A DNA stretch of 64,000 nt from Stromatinia cepivora (taxonomy: Eukaryota; Ascomycota; Leotiomycetes; Helotiales; Sclerotiniaceae), in assembly GCA_014898415.1 (NCBI GenBank), contig RCTD01000018.1:501001-565000 (forward strand), written 5' to 3'. Under the pieces are notes generated by a model. It did not search any database. It was not told the origin of the DNA and saw only the letters and a list, made by a program, of their open reading frames with translations. The translations under genes were made by a program, and so were the position numbers. Shown here piece after piece: positions 1 through 11,171 of the stretch. Numbering within the stretch: the stretch's first letter is position 1; each line of letters opens with the position of its first letter.

Positions 1-1078
1 CAAGGTAAGAACGGGATCTAAAAATATCAAGAGGAGGGTACGGGGTAACGACGACACGGGGTAAAAATCCGGGGGTTTTGGTATTCACTACAAGCGAGAA
101 GATTTATGGTCATATTTTGAGTCAGATCAGAAATCGGGGTGAGCTCATTATATCGTGAGTTTTGTGTGAATTATTTAAATGGTGTTAGTGAGGAAGTCTC
201 TCATATTCACTGCATGCGGAGGAGGACTGTGAACTTGGAGGTATTTTCGAAACTAAACAGTTAGAGATTGGCTGGAGTAACTATTCATGTATCTAACGTG
301 TGAAGTATACTTCACCCAAGCATGATCTCACTCACACCTGCATATTCGACTTCAACCCGAACTATAGGGGATAAAATCAGAATCGGGATCAGAGAGACGT
401 GCGAAGATTTATCGGTTAATTTGTATTAGACAGTTTACGTTTGATCATCTGCATATCCAATGTTTTATCAACTTCATGGTCACTAGAATATCGTCTAATT
501 ACCCACTCTCTTAAGGTTAGCTCAGTTGCTGCCGATGAAATATTCATCATCATTTGCTCCACTATTTTAAATCACTGATTTAAAATCAGTAGCTAAAAAG
601 AACTGTAAAGCTAGCTGCAAATAAGAAGATATAAAACGTCAGCTCATATATCTTGGATGATCATGTGTGGTTAGCTGGAAAGAAAAAAGTATTTGAACTA
701 TCGGGAGTGGCTGCCACAATTGTGAAATGGGCAAGTAAAAAAGAAAATAACCTAACCGTGGAAATATCCGAAAATATGGAGGTCTGGTTCTGGAATGGAA
801 TAATTGTGTTGAGAATGTGGAGGCGGGAGAAACAGGAATGAGAATGGAAAAAAAAATCGCCGAACGGAACGAGAACAATATAAACGTAAAAGAGAGAACT
901 TCAGTACGTTGTTCAGAATTGCATACAAACCCCAAGACTAAAACTCGTGTAATAAATTTATCTATCATCACGAATAGAATATTTGAAACGTATAGTACCT
1001 ACATACTATGAGGTTCGTAAAGGGGCCATCGAAGTAATACTCGCTTGTCTCATCTCCTATGCCCAGTAAACCGACAAC
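1..1078. other. Left-edge non-coding stretch, upstream of the glycosyltransferase
   Basis: I see no convincing gene here. Open frames on both strands between about 640 and 1010 are short, overlap one another antisense, and have no recognisable domain. The right part is presumably promoter and 5' leader of the glycosyltransferase gene that starts at 1079. Confidence 0.5.
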
Positions 1079-2293
1079 ATGTCCCGAAAAACATCCTCCA
1101 AACCCGCAACCTTCCTCTTATCTACCGCCGTCGTTGTCCTTCTCGTCATAGTAACAATACAATACGATGAACTCAGCAAAACCCCACCGCTTTCTACACA
1201 CTCATCCAACACCAGCGTGGTTATCTCCGCACCCCTCACAACACATCCAGCTACATCTCCCGATTTTCCCAAAAAACTATGGTATAAAGTCGGGGCTCAA
1301 GGTGTATCAAGCGAAGCAAGGCGTTTTCGACACCACTGTCTCAATATCAACCCAGGATATAAATCTGAGATACTCACCGACGCGTTCGCGGATGAATATA
1401 TCTGGAAATGGTATTCGCAGCGTCCAGATATTCTGAATACGTATTTTTCGCTCAGCATACCGATTCTACGAGCCGATTTGTTGCGATATTTAATTTTATA
1501 TGCTTATGGGGGAGTGTGGTTTGATTTGGATGTTTCGTGTGAGGATATCCCTATGGATAGATGGGTGTTGGAGGAACATCGAGGGGCTGCAAATCTTGTT
1601 GTGGGGTTGGAGTTTGATTGTGAGTGGCAGGATGATGGGATTTTGTATTCGCAATTTGCGAGTTGGACTATTATGGCGAAACCTGGTTCGCCGCATTTGA
1701 TGCGGGTGATTGATGATATTGTGATGGAGATTAATGGAATTGCACGACGGAATAATGTTACGGTTGAGGGGTTACAGTTGAGTATGATTAGTGATGTGGT
1801 GGATGTGACGGGGCCAAAGAGAATGACGCTGGGGATTGTGAAAAGTCTCAATAATATACTCGGAAGAAAACTTGATGATCGCGATGTTGGGGAATTGAGA
1901 AGTGCGAGGTTGATTCATGATGTATTGATATTACCGGCAAATGCGTTTGCGGGGACTCAAAATGGATTTAAGAAGGATAAAGGAGCTGTTTTTGTGAATC
2001 ATCATTATGCAGGATCTTGGAAGAATAAGTTTGGTGGTGAGGCGGAGAAGGGGTCTGAGCGAGACAAGGAGATTGAAGAAGGGGAAAGGGTTGAGCAAGA
2101 GGGGGAATTCGAAAACGAGCAGGAGCCTCAGCAACCAGAGATTTCTGGGCAAGAGAACGACAATAGACAAGAAAGGGTATCTGAACAAGAGCAAGAGTCC
2201 GAGCAAGAGAAACACACCGAAAAAGAGCAGGACACCAAAAACCCAAACACCAAAGAAAATAAAGAGCCAAAGCAAAATAAAGAAAGTCTATAA
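1079..2293 (+). CDS. GT32-type (OCH1-like) glycosyltransferase, type II membrane protein
   Basis: Single-exon gene of 404 residues. A short cytosolic N-terminus is followed by a hydrophobic segment at about residues 11-27 (signal anchor), then a stem and a catalytic domain. The family signature is visible: RADLLRYLIL leads into YAYGGVWFDLDV, placing the DXD metal/nucleotide-sugar motif at about 149-151. Such enzymes (Gly_transf_sug, alpha-mannosyltransferase-like) act in the Golgi lumen on glycans or sphingolipids; which substrate cannot be read from sequence. The odd part is the C-terminus: after the conserved NHHYAGSW end of the domain near residue 316, about 80 residues are almost purely Glu/Gln/Lys/Asn. 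This tail is not needed for the fold and looks like an expanded low-complexity region. The start codon is the first ATG of the frame and directly precedes the anchor. Confidence 0.85.
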   Translation: MSRKTSSKPATFLLSTAVVVLLVIVTIQYDELSKTPPLSTHSSNTSVVISAPLTTHPATSPDFPKKLWYKVGAQGVSSEARRFRHHCLNINPGYKSEILTDAFADEYIWKWYSQRPDILNTYFSLSIPILRADLLRYLILYAYGGVWFDLDVSCEDIPMDRWVLEEHRGAANLVVGLEFDCEWQDDGILYSQFASWTIMAKPGSPHLMRVIDDIVMEINGIARRNNVTVEGLQLSMISDVVDVTGPKRMTLGIVKSLNNILGRKLDDRDVGELRSARLIHDVLILPANAFAGTQNGFKKDKGAVFVNHHYAGSWKNKFGGEAEKGSERDKEIEEGERVEQEGEFENEQEPQQPEISGQENDNRQERVSEQEQESEQEKHTEKEQDTKNPNTKENKEPKQNKESL

Positions 2294-2864
2294 GCTATTA
2301 CAGCGCATGTATTTCGTCAACAGAGAGGGGGAACGGGGGGTCACACTAAACGTTTTAACCCCCAAAAGAAATAGAGAATATAGCGATCGGTGGAAGCATC
2401 GGGAAGCGTCGTGAAGCTCTACCTGACGGAAAAAGGGTGGAAGGGACATTGTATAAGTACCTAGGTATTGAGTACTAAGTAGACTCTTTAGCTATAGGAC
2501 TCATTACCTATTCCAAAAGTTGAGGCGGGGCAAAAATAGTATAATTAGCCGGTGAAATCAATGTCTATGAACCTTTTACCATTCTTCACTTGAAGATTCC
2601 CCAAGATCTCACATCTCCAATCCACATTCTTTAGTTAGTGTATCAAAAGCTGGCTACAATTCGCGCGGAAGTGCAAATCAATGTGATTTTTAAATATCTA
2701 CTCGAGTAAAATGGCTTGAGCAAACATGAAGCAGATCAGAGCAGAGCATAAAAATAACAAGACCCGCTTTGTATTCTACAACACTACCATTCAGCCAAAC
2801 CAATAAAAAGGCGCCAAACCCACGCTATCTACACAGGAGCAAATCCTAAACGCCTCGCATCACA
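2294..2864. other. Intergenic, between convergent genes
   Basis: No gene seen. The stretch holds the 3' ends of the glycosyltransferase and of the minus-strand LPxEIR gene. The palindrome TACCTAGGTA lies at 2458-2467, a motif that recurs in this window. Confidence 0.5.
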
Positions 2865-4586
2865 TCACATCTCATCACCCACATCATCATCCCCATAATA
2901 ATCCTCATCAGACCACAAGCGACGATACGGCGTAAGATTCGGTTCATTAACACTCCAATCGATCATTTCCAACGAGAAACCCAATTTAGTATCAAAATCC
3001 CCACATTCTAATTGTCTCAATCCATCGAATTCGAAGAGTTTTTTCCTCGCTGTTAGGATTTCTAGGTATTGTTCATCGCACATATTAACTGCCGTGCTGA
3101 ATTTACTGATAAAGTAACGGATTTTGCCAACTTCGACTTCTTTTGCGATTTGCGTGATTAGACGGTCGCGTGGGAGATCGTAGTGGCTTTCGAAGAGACG
3201 ACGGTTGAAGAATATTTGGGCGCGGATTGTATGGGTGAGGTCTCTTTTGAAGGATGCTGCGTAGTCTTCTAGGTAGACCATTGCAAGACAGAGTTTATGC
3301 TGCTTCTCGTGATCATGGATTTGAAAGGCGTTGGTTGAGAACTTGGACTGTTCCTTCGCCCTCTCGGCTACATCAAACAATCCGCCGGGGACTTTTTCCT
3401 GTTTGATAAATTCTGTTATCACACGATTGGCATTCTCGATCCGGGTCCATTGACGTTCGAGATATGTAAGAGCGTTTCGGCGGTGCGGTTTAAAAGTATC
3501 TTCTTCTTCCTCTAAGTCAACCGATGCCTCTTTGCAAATTCGGAGATCATATTCAACTGGATGCATGGTTGGAATAATGAAAGGGTTGAAGGCATTTGCG
3601 TCGAGAAATTCACCATACTCTATATCCCTATTGTCAATCTGATTGACATCTTCTCGTCTCAACCCCATTTGCATCTTATATGGTCGATATCGCTCGAATG
3701 CTTGTGCATAAGTAGTGAGAGATTTATGCATCATGTGACGAAGATCAACAGGTTGTTGACTCGTCGCAAGTGTTTCTATTTCCGTCTTTAAATCCTCAGG
3801 AATTTTCCAATCAATAACTTCCTCTTCGCCCCTCAGACGCTCCATCACCTCGTCAGCAAGTCTAATGATATCAGGAACGTCGGTTGCATAGGCCTCTTTG
3901 ATGACACATTTTTGGAGATTGCGGAGCAGTCTCACAGGACTCAAAACACCATCACACCCCCAGAAGGTATAATTGCCGCCCTGACTATAGTCCAGACCAC
4001 AAGGAAGGATCAATACTTCTAAAGAGATTGGAGGTCTGACACTAATAGAGAGACAAAGGTCGACCAAGGACCATGTTGGATCCCAGTTACCACCCGGAGT
4101 TCTGAGTCTGCTAACCACCACTCGCCAATTTCGGACCCTAGGCACAGTGACGTAATGACAGAGGTCTGGAACTGGAAATGGTACCACCGTTTTTTTGTTC
4201 TCGTATCTTGTGAGAGGACACAACTCCACCTGAGGACCTTCAACGAGCATTGCACCACCCACCACACCGTCACTTTCATAATCCTGCCGAGAATCGTCAT
4301 CAAATGTGTGATCGAAAACAGGGTGGTTATCCACTCGAAAGCACGCGATATAGAACGTATTCTTTCCGTACAAAATAGGTAAAGCTTCATCGTAAATTTG
4401 ATGGCAGAGTCTCAATACCTCTGGGCATAAATCGTATTTCAAGTCCGCTCCAAAACGCGATATTTTGGTTACAGACTGTGCCGTACCCAGAATTTTCTTG
4501 AGTAGCAAACATTCGTAGATTTGGGACCTTATTTCGAGAGGAAATTCATCCAAAAAAGTACACTTCTTATTGATGATCGCATCCAT
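2865..4586 (-). CDS. Large fungal protein with N-terminal LPxEIRxxIY (F-box/2EXR-like) motif
   Basis: Intronless frame of 573 residues, reading from 4586 down to 2865. I start it at the ATG at 4584-4586 because the frame upstream has no other ATG. Near the N-terminus FLDEFPLEIRSQIYECLLL is the motif typical of large, expanded Pezizomycotina families of F-box-like or 2EXR-type proteins; it is followed by VLRLCHQIYDEALPILYGKNTFY, which is also characteristic. The remaining roughly 480 residues are charged, with several helical segments, and end in an acidic tail (DDYYGDDDVGDEM). No catalytic motif was recognised. The family motif suggests a protein-interaction role, possibly in substrate recognition, but this is inference. 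A second, smaller gene with the same N-terminal pattern lies 1.5 kb away on the same strand, perhaps a paralogue. Confidence 0.75.
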   Translation of the reverse strand: MDAIINKKCTFLDEFPLEIRSQIYECLLLKKILGTAQSVTKISRFGADLKYDLCPEVLRLCHQIYDEALPILYGKNTFYIACFRVDNHPVFDHTFDDDSRQDYESDGVVGGAMLVEGPQVELCPLTRYENKKTVVPFPVPDLCHYVTVPRVRNWRVVVSRLRTPGGNWDPTWSLVDLCLSISVRPPISLEVLILPCGLDYSQGGNYTFWGCDGVLSPVRLLRNLQKCVIKEAYATDVPDIIRLADEVMERLRGEEEVIDWKIPEDLKTEIETLATSQQPVDLRHMMHKSLTTYAQAFERYRPYKMQMGLRREDVNQIDNRDIEYGEFLDANAFNPFIIPTMHPVEYDLRICKEASVDLEEEEDTFKPHRRNALTYLERQWTRIENANRVITEFIKQEKVPGGLFDVAERAKEQSKFSTNAFQIHDHEKQHKLCLAMVYLEDYAASFKRDLTHTIRAQIFFNRRLFESHYDLPRDRLITQIAKEVEVGKIRYFISKFSTAVNMCDEQYLEILTARKKLFEFDGLRQLECGDFDTKLGFSLEMIDWSVNEPNLTPYRRLWSDEDYYGDDDVGDEM

Positions 4587-6116
4587 CTTTAGGTGGTTTC
4601 TAAGCCACAATTAGTATGAAATAACCTGTAACTAAAGGCCTGACGCTGACGCACCTTTTTTAATACCTAGTTTTATTTAGAAGAATGATTCGTTAGATTG
4701 TGTTTGTGGAGAGAGGAGTTTGATTGCAGTAGTCGTGTTTGTGGTTATGCAGACAATTTTGTGAAAGAGCCCTGCAGGAAAGAATCAAGGAGATAGCTCA
4801 AAAGAATGCAGACTGGCTTCCAGAAAATCGAAAGAAATTCAACTGGAGACTGAGTTCTACATAAAATAACCAAGGAGATGATTCAAAAAGAAAGATAACT
4901 CTTCAGAAAAGAATCAAGAAGGTGATTTGAAAAGAAGAAAGGATGACCTCGAAGTTTTGAGAGTAAGAGCGAAGGAAATGATCCGGAGAGCCCTTTCCAT
5001 CTCATCATTGGAGATTTCTGACTTAATCGCAATTTTAAGAGTAAAATAAATTGATATTGTGTTTTGTAAGGTGAATGGAAGATATCCATGGCAGCCAATC
5101 TAGAGTGCTTATTTTAGACAAACTGTTTTCCGAACTTCGTGATAATAAACAAGTATTTGAGATTTGGTCAATTAGACACTGAAGCTTATTTAAAGATTCA
5201 ATCCAGATTCCATGTAGATGATTCAAATTGAATCATTCGATTCATGTGAGGGGCTCAACACCTCTAGAAGACCAACTAATCAAAAACCTTCAATGGAATC
5301 GAGAGATGCAATTAATTTTAAACCCTTCAATCATCTTAAAAACTTTAACTCACTTGGAGATACCATTCATCCGAAAGCTGTAAGATACAATTCTTTAGAA
5401 GATTTGGATACATGTAAAAGATTGACTTCATTTTGAGCCGAGAAACTTGTTCAAGTTTGGATACTTGGAATATATCTTTATTCCTAGGGGACTGCATTAA
5501 CCAAGCTGAAGCACTGCTACATTATATGGATATCTTTGTACCTATTGATAGAAATAATTGTATTGGGCCTCCTATCATACTTTGATGGTGTTTTGCTTCC
5601 AACAATGAATATTTGAAAGTTTCAATGTATTCGAAAGGTTCAAACCATTCAATAACTTCACAAGTCTCCAAACATGAAACCGCTGATTCTTAAAAATCGA
5701 TTTTGGAAATCCCACACTAGACCGCCATAGATTTGAATTAACTGATAAGAATATGACCCCTCTATTGCATGCAATTGGCGCCAACTCAAAAACATAAATA
5801 TTTCGTCCAATACATCTTGAATATAGGGTCCTGGATTGAGAAAAATAGAACACACTGATGCCAAACAAGCTTCATGGTTTAATTAGGTGATTCAATGACT
5901 GTTTGCTGCTTGACATGTAGATAGTACGCAAGTTGCCAAGTCCCTGTATGCGAGTTTCCATATGCAGGTTTTCGTGGGGATGAGCAAAAACTTCTCAAAA
6001 TAGTTACCAGCTCATGTACTGTGTGAAGGTATTGTGTGTTTGATCATTTGTAATCTGTGATGAGCCCAAGTCTTTCGTAGATTCACCTCTAGTGAATACA
6101 AACTGGACACAATTTC
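4587..6116. other. Gene-poor stretch with degenerate repeats
   Basis: No intact gene. At about 4780-5000 the plus strand shows imprecise repetition of a unit resembling AAGGAGATGATTCAAAAAGA. Around 5220-5440 and 5610-5680 short frames share a pattern like FKPFNHLKNFNSL / FKPFNNFTSLQ, suggesting the remains of a repetitive protein-coding gene. Frames are closed repeatedly, so I do not call a CDS. Confidence 0.35.
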
Positions 6117-6719
6117 TTAAATCCCCACCCCAACGGAATTCAATGATTCCATCTTTCTACCTTCAAATGGAAGAATATGAGCATCATTTGGCATCTTCAT
6201 CACATCCTGCAACCATTCAACATACACAGGGAAGCCAGTCACACTCCCAGAAATGTTTGTTTTCTTCACTCCTCTGACACCCTCAAAGAGCCTCAACGCC
6301 TTGTAATCTGAGCCCGAGCCCCTGTATGCAGATTGCTCAATCCTTATTGTCAATTCTTCCATTCCGCTAAAGGCATCCCTTGCTTTCCCCGCAGAGAAAT
6401 TCGGATCGCAATCCAACCGCACAACAATGTAGTATTTTTTGATGATTGATATCACTCTTGACGAGCTGATCGTATCATAATGCCAACGCAGACGTGGCAG
6501 GCCTGTTAGAAGATTGGGGTGGGCAATAAAAACATTGCAACCGTAAAAGACTTGTTCGGCTTCATCATGAACTTTTCGGCATATGGATAAAATTTGTGGA
6601 TATATTGGTGGGTCGGTTAATAGAGGACGGGGAATTGAGATGGGTCGGATGACGAGAAGTAAATGATAGATTTGGTTACGAATCTCTCCTGGAAGATCAA
6701 GAAATGTAAGTGGCGGCAT
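6117..6719 (-). CDS. Short fungal protein with LPxEIRxxIY (F-box/2EXR-like) motif
   Basis: Intronless frame of 200 residues starting at the ATG at 6717-6719. The N-terminus MPPLTFLDLPGEIRNQIYHL holds the LPxEIRxxIY motif, followed by PQILSICRKVHDEAEQVFYG, the usual second conserved block (a run of helices with the CRxVHDEAxxxxYG pattern). It ends much earlier than the 573-residue gene at 2865-4586 but matches its first about 150 residues in layout. No enzymatic motif is visible. Proteins of this kind are abundant and lineage-expanded in Leotiomycetes; function is unknown. Confidence 0.7.
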   Translation of the reverse strand: MPPLTFLDLPGEIRNQIYHLLLVIRPISIPRPLLTDPPIYPQILSICRKVHDEAEQVFYGCNVFIAHPNLLTGLPRLRWHYDTISSSRVISIIKKYYIVVRLDCDPNFSAGKARDAFSGMEELTIRIEQSAYRGSGSDYKALRLFEGVRGVKKTNISGSVTGFPVYVEWLQDVMKMPNDAHILPFEGRKMESLNSVGVGI

Positions 6720-7234
6720 TGTTTTGATGCACTTCCTTTCCTGCGTTTTGAGTAGTATTGTAGATATGCCGTTATGATTTTGTATGGTGAAGAGTCAATC
6801 GATTGAGAATCTCGTTGGAAGTATCCTCAGATGTTCCACAATGTAACCTAAATGAGATGATCCGTACATGGATGAAAGGATCTCACCAATCTAATCTGAT
6901 AAGATATCAATTACTGATAGATAAGTGATCCGCTTACTATCGGATGTAACTTTTAAAAGTTTTTGGTCATTCGATACTTTTTGTACGCCGCTTAAAATAT
7001 CATATGCTTTTTTCCCCTTGTGTTTGTCTTATTTTGGCGCGATATTGAAACAACTTATTCATAAGTGCTGGCTCTGATAGGGGATTACGTAATCATAAAT
7101 GATTACGTGCGCGCATGTGATGGGTCTTACTATTTGGGTGACATCTCAGTCATATTGTTCTCTACCAACAGCCTTCTCTATTATCAATCCCCTCTCTTCT
7201 ACATATTACTGCTATTCATGACATCGTCTTCATA
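6720..7234. other. Divergent intergenic region
   Basis: No gene seen. It separates the minus-strand LPxEIR gene from the plus-strand cystinosin-like gene and must contain both promoters. A short inverted repeat, GATTACGTAATCATAAATGATTACGTG, spans 7083-7109 (shown here only as two GATTACGT-type arms). Confidence 0.4.
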
Positions 7235-8138
7235 ATGACAACTTCATTCCTTCAGTTTCTTTCCTATTTATTCGGTTGGATATACACAACATGTTGGTCT
7301 TTTTCCTTCTATCCTCAACCAATCTTGAACTTTAAGCGCAAATCTACATCTGGGGCAGCAGTCGATTTCCCTTTCCTCAACGTCATAGGCTTTGCTGCAT
7401 ACTTTGTATCTACAGTCTCATTCCTTTACGCGCCGGAAATCAGACGTGAATATGCGCTACGAAATAATGGCCATACTCCAACTGTTCAGTTCAATGATTT
7501 CACTTTCGCTGCCCACGCGCTCTTTGTGTGCTGTATCATAATGTCGCAGTATCATCTATCCATCTGGAAATTCGATAAACGTGGTAAAAGAGGTCCTGGC
7601 TCGAGAATTAGCAAATCGATTTTGGGTTTGGCTGTGGCATGTATTGCTGGGGTTGCGACTTCTGTGGTTATTGTCCTTGCGCGAAAGGATGAAGATGTCG
7701 TAACAGGGTGGGCCTGGATCGATGTGGTAAGTTGGAATCAGACTGCATAATCTTCTTATACTTGTGCTAATATCGTCTTCACAGGTTTATGTCATATCAT
7801 ACGTCAAGCTCATCATTACGACGGTTAAATATATGCCTCAAATTCTCACGAATTATCGTAATCGATCCACAACTGGTTGGGCAATAGGAGGAATATTACT
7901 CGACTTCTCGGGAGGAGTTCTATCGATTTTACAGTTAGGAATTGATAGTTATCTACAGGGAGATTGGTCAGGAGTAGCAGGCAACCCAGTGAAACTAATG
8001 CTGGGCAATGTGAGCATCTTCTTCGATGTTATTTTCATTGTTCAGCATTATGTTTTGTACAAAGGGAATGGGCGTGATATACCCTTCAATGAGGAAGACC
8101 CTCTGCTTGAGCCGGATAGGGAGCAGAGAATTGAATAG
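7235..8138 (+). CDS. Cystinosin/ERS1-type PQ-loop lysosomal (vacuolar) transporter
   Basis: Two exons, 7235-7726 and 7785-8138, with a 58-nt phase-0 intron (GTAAGT donor, TGCTAAT branch, TTCACAG acceptor), giving 281 residues. Seven hydrophobic segments are expected. Two PQ-loop repeats are visible: [17 protein letters not shown] (PQ at about 27-28) and [20 protein letters not shown] (PQ at about 182-183), the second followed by the [13 protein letters not shown] segment that is diagnostic for cystinosin. By family knowledge this exports cystine from the vacuole/lysosome with protons. Without splicing the frame stops at 7750, so the intron is required. An acidic C-terminal tail ([13 protein letters not shown]) contains a DPLLEP dileucine-like sorting signal, compatible with vacuolar targeting. 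Confidence 0.92.
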
Positions 8139-8522
8139 ACAAGCGCATTTCTTTATGGCATTACAGATACCTAGCGACTGGATAATAAATAGAGGCGAGC
8201 ATTAGTATTGGTTTTTAAGGTTAGCTATCAGCGGTTGAATATAAATTACTTAGAGGGTTGCAAGGTCAACCGTTTCCCATTCTTCAACCCAAGTGGCATC
8301 GTTGCATCATGATATGTTCTTGATATTGATCGATACCTTTATAAACTTTACTCATCGTTTTGTACTCAGTGCTTGCAATAAGAAAGAACAACGGCCACAT
8401 GTTGGTCATGACAGGAGTCGGACGCTCTCTTGGGAAACCAAAAACTTAAATTCTTCGCTGAATAAATTTCAATATATTCAATCATTGTTATGTCTCCCCC
8501 ATCAAAAAACACAAATCTCACA
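8139..8522. other. Intergenic, 3' of cystinosin gene
   Basis: No gene seen; contains the transcript end of the cystinosin-like gene and the 5' flank of tRNA-Phe. Confidence 0.5.
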
Positions 8523-8628
8523 GCGGCTTTAGCTCACTTGGGAGAGCGCCAGACTGAAGTCAACTTCAGATCCTCAACAGACCTATCTGTTTATCTGGAG
8601 GCACTGTGTTCGATCCACAGAAGCCGCA
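8523..8628 (+). tRNA. tRNA-Phe(GAA) with a 33-nt intron
   Basis: A full cloverleaf can be drawn. The acceptor stem GCGGCTT pairs with AAGCCGC (8621-8627) and the discriminator is A at 8628. The D stem is GCTC/GAGC, the anticodon stem CCAGA/TCTGG, and the T arm CTGTG-TTCGATC-CACAG. The anticodon GAA lies at 8556-8558. An intron of 33 nt (8560-8592) sits one base 3' of the anticodon, the canonical position for eukaryotic nuclear tRNA introns. The mature length is 73 nt before CCA addition. Confidence 0.95.
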
Positions 8629-9379
8629 TTCTGCGAGTTGAGGTCCACCTCAACTGATTAACCTTTTCATGTTTGAATATCTTTTATTTTTGCAAAGCTT
8701 GTTCACGCCACAGTGAAGATTCTCACGAACGAAAAGCTTATACTTTGAGGTTGCTTCTTTATGACAAGCCCACCATGTGTCCATGACTCCACCAGAAGAT
8801 GCGTAGAGGGACTCAGTGGTGGATTTTGGTGGGACAAGTCGCTCATTTGAACGAATAAGAGGATTTAAAACGATGGATTTGAATGGTGTTCCAGGAATCC
8901 GGAATAGAAGCGCACCGACAAATGGATAAGCAAGACAAAGATCGCTAATATTTGACCCAATCTTCTTTCGAATGCCGAAGATTTCCCACACATAAAATCC
9001 TCAAGCACTAAGCTTAGCCAAGCTAAACCCTGAATGCTTAACCCGTTGACTTTTTCCTCTGTGCTTTCAACCTAACATGAAAATATTACATGAGAATTTC
9101 ATTTTTTTGTGGCAACTAACAAAAGAACAACATGGTCCCCGATGTCTAGGCTATACGTAGGGATTTCCCTCCCACATTCGACAACTATCTTAATGATGGC
9201 GTGCTCTTCCAGGGATGGAGAATTTTTATTCAACAAGGAATAAAAATGTCAAGTAATCCAGACGCAATGGGACTTCTTCACTTTTTCTTCATTATTCCAC
9301 CACAACATCCATTCTGGGGTTGTCTATATCGTATTGGTGAATAGAGAATTGAATCTTAGCTGCATTCAAAGTATCCACC
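8629..9379. other. Intergenic region before the amino-acid permease
   Basis: No supported gene. A 113-codon minus-strand frame at 8650-8991 has no recognisable domain and I do not trust it. The right half is the permease promoter and leader. Confidence 0.45.
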
Positions 9380-11171
9380 ATGTCGAACAAGACTCAAGAT
9401 TTGGCCATCCATGGATCGCCTTCTCAGTCGTCTTTGGATGGTCCGGGCAAACCAGATATTGCTAATGGAGAGGTCGTTCATTCGGCTTCCGGTCATCTGG
9501 ATGCGGTTTATGGTGTGGGTGGTGTGGGACATACGCAGCGTAGATTGAAGGCGAGACATGTTACCTTTATTGGTTTTGGTGGTGGTATTGGTACGGGTCT
9601 TTTTATCGGTACTGGTGCGGCTTTGGCCAATGCTGGACCTTTGGGTCTGCTTTTGTAAGACGAAAGCTGACTCAGTTGAGATTTTATGGAAATGGATTGA
9701 TATTAACAAATCATAGGGCTTATAGCGTTGTCGGCCTTCTTCTCTGGTGTGTGATGGAGTCAATTGGAGAATTGGCCACTCTGGTAAGTTGACACAAATT
9801 CATCACATGATATCATCAGACCTAAACTTACATTCTCAGTTCCCAACCGCTGGATCTTTCCCCCATTTTGCTACTCGATTCGTCGATCCTGCTCTCGGTT
9901 TTACTCTCGCTATCTCTTACGGTTATTGTTACACGATTGCAATCGCCTCAGAAGTTTCAGCCGCCGCTATTATAGTATCTTACTGGACAGACATCACACC
10001 CGCCGTCGTAATTACCATAGGACTAGTTGCCATCTTCCTCATCAACATGGCAAACGTCAAATTTTATGGTGAAGCCGAGGTCATCACTGCATCTATCAAA
10101 ATCCTTTGTTTCCTGGTCTTGATTATTGTTTCCCTGGTTATCACAGCGGGAGGAGCACCCAATCACGAAACTATCGGGTTTAGATACTGGAAGGATCCAG
10201 GTCCATTCGTTCCCTTCGATGGTATTACAGGGAATACTGGTAACTTCCTCGCATTTTTCAGTGCGTTCATTAATGCTAGTTTCTCTTATATTGGTGTTGA
10301 GACTGTCGTTGTCGCCGCCGCTGAAACTGTCAATCCACATAAATCCATCCCAAAAGCAATCAAGCGTGTTACCTATCGAATCCTATTTTTCTACGTTCTC
10401 GGTACGCTCCTCATCGGAATGATTATTCCATCTAATGATCCCGGTCTTGTCAGTGGATCCGGTAATGCAAATTCCTCACCCTTCGTCATCGCGATCAAGA
10501 ACTCCGGCATCTCCGTCCTCCCATCCATCATCAACGCCTGTATCCTTACCTCCGCCTGGTCCGCCGGAAACAGCTACTGTTACATCGGTGCAAGAATGAT
10601 AGTAGCCATGGCAGTAGATCGACAAGCCCCTCAATGTTTCGCCAAGGTAAATCGCTGGGGTGTACCATACTATGCCGTGCTCGTCTCTTTCGCCTTTGGT
10701 CCTCTAGCCTATCTAAGTCTTGGCTCAGGAGGTGCAGCCCAAGCATTCACATGGTTATTAAATCTTAGCACTGTCGCTGGTCTCCTCGCCTGGATGACCC
10801 TCTGCATTTGTTACATCCGCTACCACCACGCTTGTATCGCACAAGGTGTCAACCGCGACAACCTCCCCTTCAAAGGACGCTGCCAACCTCTCGCCGCATA
10901 TATCGGTGCCATCGGCTCGGGCATCATAGTAATATTCTCCGGTTTCGGCGTATTCGTCAAGGGCAATTGGAACACGGCAAATTTCATAGCGAGTTATATC
11001 GGAATCGTCATTTATGTCGCTCCCTATGTTTTCTGGAAAATTTTCAAGAAGACAAGTGTATCGAGATCGAAAGATGTGGATCTTTTCTCCGGTAGATTCG
11101 ATGCTAGTTGTGCGCCGGTGGAACCGGTTCCTACGACTGCGTGGGGAAGGTTTTTGGATTGGTTGCTGTGA
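9380..11171 (+). CDS. Amino-acid permease, APC superfamily (fungal YAT type)
   Basis: Three exons: 9380-9654, 9717-9783 and 9840-11171, with introns of 62 and 56 nt, giving 557 residues. The hydrophilic N-terminus (about 50 residues) ends in TQRRLKARHVTFIGFGGGIG, the start of the first membrane segment and the most conserved block of the family (GxGIGTGLFIGTG, substrate backbone binding). The spliced junctions restore GLLLAYS and ESIGELATLFPTAGSF, both standard family motifs, which confirms the introns. Twelve membrane segments are expected, and the C-terminus is short. Permeases of this type import amino acids across the plasma membrane with protons; specificity (general, or for a subset such as acidic or neutral residues) cannot be assigned here. 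No transport-related neighbour is present. Confidence 0.92.

Noticed and set aside
639..1011. Overlapping open frames on both strands at the left edge
   Set aside because: Short, antisense to each other, no domain and no splice logic; likely chance.
8650..8991. 113-codon minus-strand frame next to tRNA-Phe
   Set aside because: No recognisable domain or upstream signal; not needed to explain the region.
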